From assembly GCA_016282055.1 (NCBI GenBank), contig JAEEJT010000129.1, positions 1 through 6,720 of the forward strand: a stretch of 6,720 bases of DNA. The letters are read 5' to 3'. Of the stretch, positions 1-6,055 are shown in pieces. Numbering within the stretch: the stretch's first letter is position 1; each line of letters begins with the position of its first letter. Under the pieces are notes generated by a model that was given only the letters and a program-made list of their open reading frames with translations, had not been told where the DNA came from and did not search any database. The translations under genes and the position numbers were made by a program. This DNA is from Bacilli bacterium. GTDB lineage: Bacteria > Bacillota_I > Bacilli_A > ML615J-28 > CAG-698.

Positions 1-7
1 TCTATAG

Positions 8-29
8 TTATTAACTAGTGAGTTAATAA
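8..29. repeat. Perfect AT-rich inverted repeat at left edge
   Basis: TTATTAACT (8-16) and AGTTAATAA (21-29) are exact inverses with a 4-base AGTG centre. No T-run follows on either strand, so it is not a clear terminator. It could be an operator for a gene outside the window, a second hairpin supporting termination, or chance. Confidence 0.5.
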
Positions 30-35
30 TACAAC

Positions 36-63
36 AAGGCATCAAAAAATGATGCCTTTTTTT
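36..63. terminator. Hairpin terminator after pheT, possibly bidirectional
   Basis: A 9-bp perfect stem (AAGGCATCA at 36-44, TGATGCCTT at 50-58) starts 3 bases past the pheT stop codon. On the minus strand it is followed by GTTGTATTATT, a poor T-run. On the plus strand it is followed by an uninterrupted T-run (57-63, the first two in the stem), which is the better terminator. It probably ends pheST and may also end a convergent plus-strand gene to the left. Confidence 0.8.
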
Positions 64-2452
64 ATGCTCTAAGTTTTGCATTTAATTCTTTTTCAAGATT
101 CTTTAATACTTTATTAATCTTATTATTAACAACTTCATCTGTTAATGTTTCATTTGATGAAAGAATTACTTTACAAGCAATACTCTTTAAATCTTTACCA
201 ACTTTATCACCAACATATAAGTCAAATATAATAACATCACTTATTAATTTCTTATCAGTATTTTTAATAACATCAACGATTCTACTAGCACTAATATCTT
301 TATTAACTACAAGCGCTAAATCACGTTCTACACTAGGAACTTTTGATATTGGTGTATATATTGTCTTTTGTAAGTCTTGTTTTAAGATATAATCAAGGTT
401 TAATTCACAAACATAAACACCTTTTAATTCTTGTTCTTGTTGATACTTTGGATGAAGTTCACCAATATAACCAACTACTTTATCATTAAGTTTTATAGAA
501 GCTGTTCTTAATGGATGCATTTCTTTAATAGTATCTAATTTTTCATATGTAACATTTAGATTTAAGCTATTAAATACTTCATCAACGATTCCTTTTAATA
601 CAAAGAAATCAACAGTTTCTTTATTACCTTTCCATAAAGTTTGTGTATAAGTATTTGCCATACAGATACTTAAATTTTCATGTTCTAAGTATTCATTATT
701 ATTTACACTATATACTTTACCAACTTCAAATATAGCTATATCATTCATTTTTCTATTAAATGAATATTTAACATCATCTAACATAGAAGGAACTAATGTT
801 CTACGCATTACTTTTCTATCTAAACTAATAGGATGCATTAAGCTAATATCTTGATCATTTTCATTAAATAGATATGTAAATTCATTATTATTTTCTCTAA
901 GTGAATAATTAACACATTCAGTTAATCCTAAATTAACAAGTAAATGTTTAATCATTCTACGTTTCTTTTGATAACTTGTTAACTTTCCAGCAAGAGGAGT
1001 TTTTGATAATGTAGTAGGTAAATCATTATAACCAAGAACTCTACCAACTTCTTCTACAATATCTGCTTTAATACTTATATCACATCTTCTATTAGGAACA
1101 TAAACTGTAATATTATCATTATCCTTCTTACATTCAAATCCTAAACGTTTCATGATATCTAAAATAGTATCACTATTAACATCAATTCCTAGATATTTAG
1201 ATACATAACTAGATGTAACAGTTATTTCTTTATCCTTAATTTCACTTATTCCTTCATGAACTGTACCAATACTAATCTTAGCATCAGCTAATGTTTTAAA
1301 TAAATAACATGCATAATCAAGAGCAAATTTAGTTCTGTTGATATCTACACCTTTCTCATATCTAATTGAACTTTCGCTTCTTAAATCAAGACGTGTATAT
1401 GTTTTTCTAATAGAAACTGGATCAAATACAGCTGCTTCAAGTAAGATATTTTTGGTAGTTTCTGTAACTCCACTTTCTAATCCACCCATAACACCAGCTA
1501 TACATGTAGGATTTTTTCCATCAGTTATAACAATATCACTATCTAATAGATTTCTTTCTACACCATCTAATGTAACAATTTTTTCATCTTTATTAGCATT
1601 TCTTACAAGAATTTTGTTACCAACTTTATCATAATCAAAAGCATGTAATGGTTGACCAAATAATGCCAAAACATAATTTGTTATATCAACTAAATTATTA
1701 TTTAGTCTAATACCAAATGCTATTAATTTACTCTTTAACCATTGAGGACTCTCTTTAACTTTAACGTCATTAATAACCTTAGCATAATATGATAAACACT
1801 TATCAGTTTTAATACTTACACTAACTAAATCTTTGTTATTAAGTCCTTCTTCAACTAATTTATAACTTAATGGTTTTAAAGGTCTATTAAAAATACAACT
1901 AGCTTCATAAGCACATCCTAACATAGAAAGTAAATCTCCTCTATTTGGAGTAAGACCTAATTCTAAAACATCATCACAAAAATCAAGTAATTCTAAAGGA
2001 TTAGCACCAACTGTTACTTTTTCTTTAAAATAGTAGATACCCTCACTATATTCTGCTGGTACATATTTATTTTCCATACCTAATTCTTGTAAACTACAAA
2101 TCATACCAAATGATTCAATTCCTCTAATTTTAGATTTTTTAATCTTAAATCCTCCAGGTAATTCACATCCAATTAGAGCAACAATTACATACATATCTTG
2201 TTTAATATTAGGAGCACCACAAACAATTTGTAAAACTTCGCTACCAACATCAACAGTTGCGATATGTAAATGATCACTATCAGGATGATTAATACAAGTC
2301 AAAACATGACCAACAACTAAATTTGTTCCATATAAAACTTTACTAACCCCTTCTACTTCAGTAGAATGAAGACTCAATGTATTAACAATTTCTTCAGTTG
2401 ATAAATCACTTAAATCAACGAATTCATTTAACCAATTTAATTTAACTTTCAT
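62..2452 (-). CDS. pheT: Phenylalanyl-tRNA synthetase beta subunit
   Basis: Beta subunit of the alpha2-beta2 enzyme that charges tRNA-Phe in the cytoplasm. This subunit binds the tRNA and hydrolyses mischarged Tyr-tRNA-Phe. The 796 residues are close to the usual bacterial length of about 800. In order: an N-terminal segment (1-39), an OB-fold tRNA-binding domain (about 40-155, with HPDSDHLHIATVDVG and VCGAPNI), the PNRGD motif (169-173), the B3/B4 editing domain (about 210-390, with VDITNYVL, GQPLHAFD and GVMGG), a B5 domain (about 408-480, with DIVEEVGRVLGY), a catalytic-like core, and a C-terminal FDX-ACB anticodon-binding domain (about 701-796, starting PISKVPSVERDLALVV). The ATG start has AGGAGG at 2458-2463, 5 bases upstream and overlapping the pheS stop codon, so translation is probably coupled to pheS. 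Intact, with no frameshift seen. The family assignment is secure. Confidence 0.97.
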   Translation of the reverse strand: MKVKLNWLNEFVDLSDLSTEEIVNTLSLHSTEVEGVSKVLYGTNLVVGHVLTCINHPDSDHLHIATVDVGSEVLQIVCGAPNIKQDMYVIVALIGCELPGGFKIKKSKIRGIESFGMICSLQELGMENKYVPAEYSEGIYYFKEKVTVGANPLELLDFCDDVLELGLTPNRGDLLSMLGCAYEASCIFNRPLKPLSYKLVEEGLNNKDLVSVSIKTDKCLSYYAKVINDVKVKESPQWLKSKLIAFGIRLNNNLVDITNYVLALFGQPLHAFDYDKVGNKILVRNANKDEKIVTLDGVERNLLDSDIVITDGKNPTCIAGVMGGLESGVTETTKNILLEAAVFDPVSIRKTYTRLDLRSESSIRYEKGVDINRTKFALDYACYLFKTLADAKISIGTVHEGISEIKDKEITVTSSYVSKYLGIDVNSDTILDIMKRLGFECKKDNDNITVYVPNRRCDISIKADIVEEVGRVLGYNDLPTTLSKTPLAGKLTSYQKKRRMIKHLLVNLGLTECVNYSLRENNNEFTYLFNENDQDISLMHPISLDRKVMRRTLVPSMLDDVKYSFNRKMNDIAIFEVGKVYSVNNNEYLEHENLSICMANTYTQTLWKGNKETVDFFVLKGIVDEVFNSLNLNVTYEKLDTIKEMHPLRTASIKLNDKVVGYIGELHPKYQQEQELKGVYVCELNLDYILKQDLQKTIYTPISKVPSVERDLALVVNKDISASRIVDVIKNTDKKLISDVIIFDLYVGDKVGKDLKSIACKVILSSNETLTDEVVNNKINKVLKNLEKELNAKLRA

Positions 2453-2461
2453 ATTAACCTC

Positions 2462-3484
2462 CTAGAATTGCTTCAAGAATCTCTTATCATTAGTATAGAA
2501 ATTTCTTATATCATCAATTCCATACTTAAGCATAGTGATTCTTTCAATACCAATACCAAATGCAAATCCTTGATATTTATTAGGGTCATATCCTGCCATC
2601 TTTAATACATTAGGATGAACCATACCAGCACCTAATATTTCAATCCATCCACTACCTTTACATAAAGGACAACCAACTCCATGACATTTAAAACAACTAA
2701 TATCAACTTCAACACTTGGTTCAGTAAAAGGGAAATAACTTGGTCTAAATCTAATATTAGTATCTTCACCTAAAACTTTTCTAAATACTTCAGTTAAAGC
2801 ACCTTTAAGATCTGACATAGATACATTCTCATCAACTACTAAACCTTCAATTTGCATAAATTGATGAGAATGTGTAGCATCATCTTCATCTCTTCTATAT
2901 ACTTTTCCAGGACAAACAACTTTAATTGGTTTTCCTTTAGCTTCAAGCATTACACGAGCTTGAACTGGACTAGTATGAGTACGTAATAAATCATTATTAG
3001 TAATATAGAAAGTATCTTGCATATCACGTGCAGGATGATCTTTAGGAAGATTCATCATTTCAAAGTTAAATAAATCTTTTTCAATTTCAGGTCCTTCAGC
3101 AATACTATAACCCATACCAATGAAGATATCTTCAAGTTCTTCAATAGTCTTAGTTAATACATGTAGATATCCATCACTAAACTTTTTACCAGGTAAAGTA
3201 ACATCAATCTCTTCACTTTTAAGTTTGTTATTAACTTCTTCATCTTTAATAGCTTGAAGTTTTTTATTTACACATTCTTCAATCTTAGTTTTAAAGACAT
3301 TTACTCTTTGACCAATTTCTTTCTTTTGTTCAACAGTAAAATCTCTCATTTTACTCATGATTTCAGATATAGGACTTTTTTTACCTAAAAATGTTGATTT
3401 AGCTTCATTTAACTCATTAACGTTTTTACTTTCATTAATCTTAGCTATAGCTTTAGCTTCTAATTCATTAATTAATTTTAACAT
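2462..3484 (-). CDS. pheS: Phenylalanyl-tRNA synthetase alpha subunit
   Basis: Catalytic alpha subunit of phenylalanyl-tRNA synthetase. It activates phenylalanine with ATP and transfers it to tRNA-Phe. The 340 residues match the bacterial length. Residues 1-90 are lysine/glutamate-rich and fit the N-terminal tRNA-binding coiled coil. The class II synthetase core follows: motif 1 region GPEIEKDLFNFEMMNLP (131-147), motif 2 VYRRDEDDATHSHQFMQIEG (195-214) and motif 3 GFAFGIGIERITML (306-319). Ala308 in GFAFG lines up with the E. coli Ala294 that shapes the amino-acid pocket (family knowledge). Four cysteines at 264, 267, 272 and 275 form a paired CxxC cluster, also found in Bacillus PheS and possibly metal-binding. 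The ATG at 3484 has AGGAGG at 3490-3495, 5 bases upstream. First gene of the pheST operon, 9 bases before pheT, directly behind a phenylalanine T-box leader. Confidence 0.98.
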   Translation of the reverse strand: MLKLINELEAKAIAKINESKNVNELNEAKSTFLGKKSPISEIMSKMRDFTVEQKKEIGQRVNVFKTKIEECVNKKLQAIKDEEVNNKLKSEEIDVTLPGKKFSDGYLHVLTKTIEELEDIFIGMGYSIAEGPEIEKDLFNFEMMNLPKDHPARDMQDTFYITNNDLLRTHTSPVQARVMLEAKGKPIKVVCPGKVYRRDEDDATHSHQFMQIEGLVVDENVSMSDLKGALTEVFRKVLGEDTNIRFRPSYFPFTEPSVEVDISCFKCHGVGCPLCKGSGWIEILGAGMVHPNVLKMAGYDPNKYQGFAFGIGIERITMLKYGIDDIRNFYTNDKRFLKQF

Positions 3485-3489
3485 TACAT

Positions 3490-3495
3490 CCTCCT
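3490..3495 (-). promoter_or_regulatory. Ribosome binding site of pheS
   Basis: AGGAGG lies 5 bases before the pheS ATG. An earlier ATG abuts the Shine-Dalgarno directly and is followed at once by TAA, whose last A opens the true ATG (context ATGTAATG). With no spacer, the upstream ATG is unlikely to be used. This fixes the pheS start at 3484. Confidence 0.85.
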
Positions 3496-3533
3496 AAAAA
3501 TATAAAAATCCTTAAAGAATAAATCTTTAAGGA
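3496..3533 (-). terminator. T-box-controlled terminator before pheS
   Basis: A 10-bp perfect stem (arms 3524-3533 and 3509-3518, sequence TCCTTAAAGA and its complement) with a 5-base loop is followed on the minus strand by TTTTT ATA TTTTT. It sits directly after the T-box sequence. Its upstream arm contains the CCUU that can instead pair with AAGG of the T-box motif (3555-3552) to form the antiterminator. When tRNA-Phe is charged, the terminator should form and stop transcription before pheS; uncharged tRNA-Phe should stabilise the antiterminator (known T-box mechanism). Confidence 0.93.
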
Positions 3534-3726
3534 CGAATTATCGCGGTACCACCTTAATTCATATAAATAAATTATATGCACTCATTTCGCTATTAACGCT
3601 AGCAACGGGCTCTATTAAAGCCACTCCATTAGCGAATTCATTATAACAATTAGTCTTTTTCCACAAACCAAATAATATCTATGTAATTAATTATCATTTC
3701 TACTCTAATATCACAATGTTATACTT

Positions 3727-3755
3727 ATTATATCATAAGTTTACATAAATTTAAA
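3727..3755 (-). promoter_or_regulatory. Probable promoter of the pheST operon
   Basis: A perfect TATAAT -10 box (3732-3727) is preceded by TGA, giving the extended -10 pattern TGnTATAAT. A weaker -35 TTTAAA (3755-3750) lies at the standard 17-bp spacing. The expected transcript start near 3720 falls just before the first stem of the T-box leader, which supports this over another TATAAT inside the leader. In DNA this AT-rich the hexamers alone would be weak evidence; the position is the stronger argument. A short dyad (3723-3728 with 3735-3740) overlaps the -10. Confidence 0.7.
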
Positions 3756-3807
3756 TACATATTTAAAATAATATTATGAAATAACAATAATTTAACATTT
3801 CTAACAT

Positions 3808-3921
3808 AATAATTGACAGGCTTTGCAACCTATTTAATCTACTTAAAATCAATTTAAGGGTAATCTACATAGTGTATTTAACATACCTAGCAAACCATAA
3901 ATCAAGCATTTGTCAATTATT
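3808..3921. repeat. Long-range inverted repeat, 11-bp arms
   Basis: AATAATTGACA at 3808-3818 is exactly inverted at 3911-3921. Inside, TTTGC (3822-3826) is matched by GCAAA (3890-3894), so the interior could extend the fold. TAATCTAC occurs twice in direct orientation. Each arm contains TTGACA pointing inward, the -35 consensus. The plus-strand copy has TAATCT 16 bases downstream as a weak -10; the minus-strand copy has no good -10. No flanking target duplication was seen. It could be a structured RNA, a small mobile-element remnant or a protein-binding region; the function is unknown. Confidence 0.55.
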
Positions 3922-3938
3922 TATCTAGATTTTATAGT

Positions 3939-3993
3939 TAATCGAGTAAAAAATGCAATAATAATCGAGTAAAAAATCGAAAAAGAATCGAGT
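3939..3993. repeat. Three AATCGAGT repeats at 23-bp period
   Basis: AATCGAGT occurs at 3940-3947, 3963-3970 and 3986-3993, so both intervals are exactly 23 bases. The first two copies share a 16-base identity, TAATCGAGTAAAAAAT. The third diverges after the core. A partial copy, AATCGA, begins at 3975, about half a period after copy two. The arrangement resembles iterons or tandem protein-binding sites, but no binding protein is encoded nearby. It is too short and irregular for a CRISPR array. Confidence 0.7.
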
Positions 3994-4107
3994 GTTTGTA
4001 AATTTGGTTTTTATAACCCAATATTTAACTTTATTTATTCTTTTAATTTTCTTATAAAATTATACAAATTATAAATTTAAACTTATTTAAACTTAAATTA
4101 GATACCT

Positions 4108-4143
4108 AAAAACAAAAAATAGACGTTCAAATGAACGTCTATT
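4108..4143 (-). terminator. Intrinsic terminator after rplQ
   Basis: An 11-bp perfect stem (AATAGACGTTC with its complement; arms at 4133-4143 and 4118-4128) has a 4-base loop. On the minus strand it is followed by a T-rich run, TTTTTT G TTTTT. It begins 5 bases past the rplQ stop and closes the ribosomal protein operon. The plus-strand side has only ATATATT after the stem, so it should act mainly on minus-strand transcripts. Confidence 0.93.
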
Positions 4144-4148
4144 ATATA

Positions 4149-4511
4149 TTAAGCTTCAACGAATTGAATAATTGCCATTGGAGCATTATCTCCACGTCTA
4201 GGCTCAGTTTTTAAAACTCTTGTATATCCACCATTACGGTTAGTATATTTAGGAGCGATTACATTGAATAATTTTTGTAAAGCATTTTGATTTTCATCAA
4301 CAGCTTCAAATCTAATCATTCTTGCAGCTAATCTTCTACTAGCTAAATCGCCTTTTTTACCTAAAGTAACCATTTTATCAGCTAATCTTTGTAATTCTTT
4401 AGCTTTTGAAAGTGTAGTTTCAATACTATCATTTATAATAAGATCTGTAATTAAGTCTCTCATTAAAGCTTTACGTTGACTTGAATTACGTCCTAATTTA
4501 CTATATGGCAT
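4149..4511 (-). CDS. rplQ: Large ribosomal subunit protein L17 (bL17)
   Basis: Bacterial 50S protein L17, which binds 23S rRNA near the exit tunnel rim. It has 120 residues, the usual Firmicutes length. Recognisable stretches are the start MPYSKLGRNSSQRKALMRDL, the basic helix region IETTLSKAKELQRLADKMVT (30-49), and the C-terminal RNGGYTRVLKTEPRRGDNAPMA segment (92-113, described from its ends RNGGYTR and RRGDNAP). The ATG has AGGAGG (4517-4522) 5 bases upstream, in the 16-base gap behind rpoA. Last gene of the alpha operon in its usual place, directly followed by a strong terminator. Nothing unusual in the protein. Confidence 0.97.
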   Translation of the reverse strand: MPYSKLGRNSSQRKALMRDLITDLIINDSIETTLSKAKELQRLADKMVTLGKKGDLASRRLAARMIRFEAVDENQNALQKLFNVIAPKYTNRNGGYTRVLKTEPRRGDNAPMAIIQFVEA

Positions 4512-4527
4512 AATTTCCTCCTATAAT

Positions 4528-5613
4528 TTAGATTTCTTCATCAAATGAAGAATCATCCTCATCTATTGCTTCCTCTGAATCTAAATCATCGAATGATGAT
4601 GTTGAATCATATGAACGCTTTAAATCAAGATTTCTTTCATGTAATTTTTGAATTACTTCTTTTAAAGACTTACGACCTAAGTTTCTAACCTTCATCATCT
4701 CTTCTTCATTCTTTTGAATTAAATCACCAATAGTGTTAATTCCTGCTCTCTTTAAGCAGTTATATGAACGAACTGATAAATCAAGTTCTTCAATCTTAGT
4801 TTCATATTCTTTTTTAACTACTTTTTCTTCTTGCTCATACATGAAATTGTCTTGAGCAATTACTTGATTAATTTCAGAAATAATAGAAAAATGTTCTACC
4901 ATAAATTTAGCTGCTAAACTAACAGCATCAACTGGTTTAATTCCATTATTTGTCCAAACTTCAAGAGTTAATTTATCATAAGTAACGTCATCCTCAACTC
5001 TTGTCTTTTCAACTTCATAGTTAACTTTTGTAACTGGAGTATAAATACTATCAATAGGAATTCTATCAATATATGTATTATCATTCTCATCTTTACAATA
5101 AATCTTATTTTCATTAGAAGTAACGAATCCAATACCACGTTTAGCATAGAATCTAGCTTTAAACTTTCCGCCTTTTTCAAGAGTACAAATTACTTGTTCA
5201 GGATTAACAATAGTTAAAAGATTTGATTCATCAACTAAATCTCCAGCAGTAACTGTGCATGGTCCTTCTTTATAAACACTAAGTTCATAAATTTCTTCTT
5301 TTGCTTTAGGCATTGGTTTGAATAATAATTCATCATCAATCTTGAAAATAACATTCTTAAGATTTAAAACGATACCAGTAACATCTTCCCTAACTCCATC
5401 AAGAGCCATAAACTCATGAGCAACGCCTTCTATACTTGTTGCAACAAAAGCAACCCCTGGCATAGAAGATAATAAAACTCTTCTCAAAGCATTTCCTACT
5501 GTAAGTCCATATCCTCTTTCAAGTGGAGTGATAGTGAACTTTGCATAATTATTATTATCACTAGCTTCAGTCTCATTTATAATTTGAGGTTTAATAAATT
5601 CGAATTTTCTCAT
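4528..5613 (-). CDS. rpoA: RNA polymerase alpha subunit
   Basis: Alpha subunit of RNA polymerase. It dimerises to scaffold beta and beta-prime assembly, and its C-terminal domain contacts UP elements and regulators. The N-terminal domain (about 1-240) carries LERGYGLTVGNALRRVLLSS (31-50) and IDSIYTPVTKVNYEVEKTR. A linker leads to the C-terminal helix-hairpin-helix domain (about 271-332, IEELDLSVRSYNCLKRAGIN and VRNLGRKSL), with Arg282 equivalent to the DNA-contacting Arg265 of E. coli. Residues 333-361 are a serine-rich acidic tail (13 Asp/Glu of 28) absent from B. subtilis RpoA (314 residues). I start at the ATG at 5613: AAGGAGG (5620-5626) is 6 bases before it, whereas the in-frame ATG at 5619 abuts the Shine-Dalgarno with no spacer. 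Starting at 5619 would add Met-Arg. Confidence 0.97.
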   Translation of the reverse strand: MRKFEFIKPQIINETEASDNNNYAKFTITPLERGYGLTVGNALRRVLLSSMPGVAFVATSIEGVAHEFMALDGVREDVTGIVLNLKNVIFKIDDELLFKPMPKAKEEIYELSVYKEGPCTVTAGDLVDESNLLTIVNPEQVICTLEKGGKFKARFYAKRGIGFVTSNENKIYCKDENDNTYIDRIPIDSIYTPVTKVNYEVEKTRVEDDVTYDKLTLEVWTNNGIKPVDAVSLAAKFMVEHFSIISEINQVIAQDNFMYEQEEKVVKKEYETKIEELDLSVRSYNCLKRAGINTIGDLIQKNEEEMMKVRNLGRKSLKEVIQKLHERNLDLKRSYDSTSSFDDLDSEEAIDEDDSSFDEEI

Positions 5614-5619
5614 TCGCAT

Positions 5620-5626
5620 CCTCCTT
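5620..5626 (-). promoter_or_regulatory. Ribosome binding site deciding the rpoA start
   Basis: AAGGAGG ends immediately before one ATG (5619) and 6 bases before a second in-frame ATG (5613). The normal spacing for ribosome loading favours the second. The choice changes the protein only by two N-terminal residues. Confidence 0.8.
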
Positions 5627-5649
5627 GTTTTATGCTTATGAATTTTTTT

Positions 5650-5667
5650 ATACTAATAGCCTAGTAT
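5650..5667 (-). repeat. Hairpin in the rpsK-rpoA gap
   Basis: ATACTA (5650-5655) pairs with TAGTAT (5662-5667) around a 6-base loop, overlapping the rpsK stop codon by one base. On the transcribed strand it is followed by a run of A, so it is not a terminator. It might be an mRNA processing or stability element, or chance in AT-rich DNA. Confidence 0.4.
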
Positions 5668-6044
5668 TATCCTCTAGGTTTCTTAGGTGGACGACATCCA
5701 TTGTGAGGAACTGGAGTAACATCTTTAATAGATGTAATTTCAAGTCCTGCAACTTGTAATGATCTAATAGCAGCTTCTCTTCCTGGACCAGGTCCTTTAA
5801 CAGAAACTTCAACTTTAACCATACCGGCATCAAGTGCGCCTTTTGCAGCAGCTTCAGCAGCTTGACTAGCTACGAATGGAGTAGATTTTTTACTACCTTT
5901 ATAACCAAGTGCACCTGCACAGCACCAAGATACTGCATTTCCTTCTGTATCAGTAATTGTAACAATTGTATTATTGAATGTAGAATGGATATGTGCTACA
6001 CCATTAACGACATTCTTTTTAACTTTATGTTTACGAGTTGCCAT
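5667..6044 (-). CDS. rpsK: Small ribosomal subunit protein S11 (uS11)
   Basis: 30S platform protein S11, which binds 16S rRNA near the 690 loop and the mRNA exit site. It has 125 residues, close to the usual 127-131. Key stretches are GVAHIHSTFNNTIVTITD (15-32), GALGYKGSKKSTPF (44-57), the family signature VKGPGPGREAAIRSLQVAG (82-100), and the end DVTPVPHNGCRPPKK. Cys41-Cys42 after Trp40 replace the small Ser/Ala residues common here in other bacteria. The C-terminus, PRG, differs from the common RRV. The ATG has AGGAGG (6052-6057) 7 bases upstream, overlapping the rpsM stop codon, which suggests coupled translation. Gap to rpoA is about 50 bases. Confidence 0.97.
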   Translation of the reverse strand: MATRKHKVKKNVVNGVAHIHSTFNNTIVTITDTEGNAVSWCCAGALGYKGSKKSTPFVASQAAEAAAKGALDAGMVKVEVSVKGPGPGREAAIRSLQVAGLEITSIKDVTPVPHNGCRPPKKPRG

Positions 6045-6055
6045 GTTTTAGCCTC

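Larger units (their letters stand above)
3485..3720 (-). promoter_or_regulatory. T-box riboswitch leader of pheST (Phe, UUC specifier)
   Basis: Untranslated leader that senses uncharged tRNA-Phe and controls pheST by antitermination. The hallmark T-box AAGGTGGTACCGCGA is at 3555-3541. Its UGGU would pair with the tRNA ACCA end, and the last U suits the A discriminator base of tRNA-Phe. Stem I can be drawn by hand: base pairing CAUU (3718-3715) with AGUG; a GA/K-turn-like pair GUGAU (3714-3710) and GGA (3627-3625); helix AUUAG (3709-3705) with CUAAU (3632-3628); and a specifier loop with AGUAGA opposite GAAUUCG. The codon UUC (Phe) is at 3636-3634. An apical helix UUGGUUU/AGACUAA follows. Downstream are small hairpins (UUGCUA/UAGCGA and CAUAUAA/UUAUAUG) and then the antiterminator/terminator pair. 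The start at about 3720 is inferred from the promoter. Confidence 0.93.
3756..4111. other. Non-coding AT-rich gap with repeats
   Basis: About 350 bases between the alpha-operon terminator and the pheS promoter hold no credible gene. ATG-started frames on both strands close after a few codons. Visible structure: an 11-bp inverted repeat enclosing 92 bases (3808-3921), a TAATCTAC direct repeat inside it (3835-3842 and 3861-3868), and three AATCGAGT motifs at 23-bp steps (3939-3993). From 4001 to 4111 there is only very AT-rich sequence with a TTGG...CCAA imperfect hairpin (about 4003-4022) and a short AAACTTA direct repeat (about 4079-4095). No RNA gene was recognised. Confidence 0.7.

Noticed and set aside
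1338..1634. 98-codon plus-strand reading frame
   Set aside because: It lies wholly within the conserved pheT gene in antisense, has no ribosome binding site or recognisable motif, and is a shadow frame.
3640..3650. TATAAT with an upstream TGT (extended -10 look) on the minus strand
   Set aside because: It lies inside the distal part of T-box stem I. A transcript starting there would lack most of the specifier-loop partner strand. The TGATATAAT at 3727-3735 is placed correctly for the full leader.
3739..3749. AGTTTACATAA, identical to the XerD-binding half of the B. subtilis dif site
   Set aside because: The other half-site shows almost no match to the XerC arm, and the sequence falls in the pheS promoter spacer. 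It is probably a chance match in AT-rich DNA.
3939..3993. CRISPR array
   Set aside because: The repeat unit is only 8-16 bases with about 7-15 bases between units, there are only three copies, and no cas gene is present.
4968..5180. 70-codon minus-strand frame inside rpoA
   Set aside because: It is an alternative frame of rpoA with leucine/isoleucine/methionine-heavy composition and no family likeness.
5648..5833. 61-codon minus-strand frame inside rpsK
   Set aside because: It is an alternative frame of rpsK; the conserved S11 frame accounts for the sequence.
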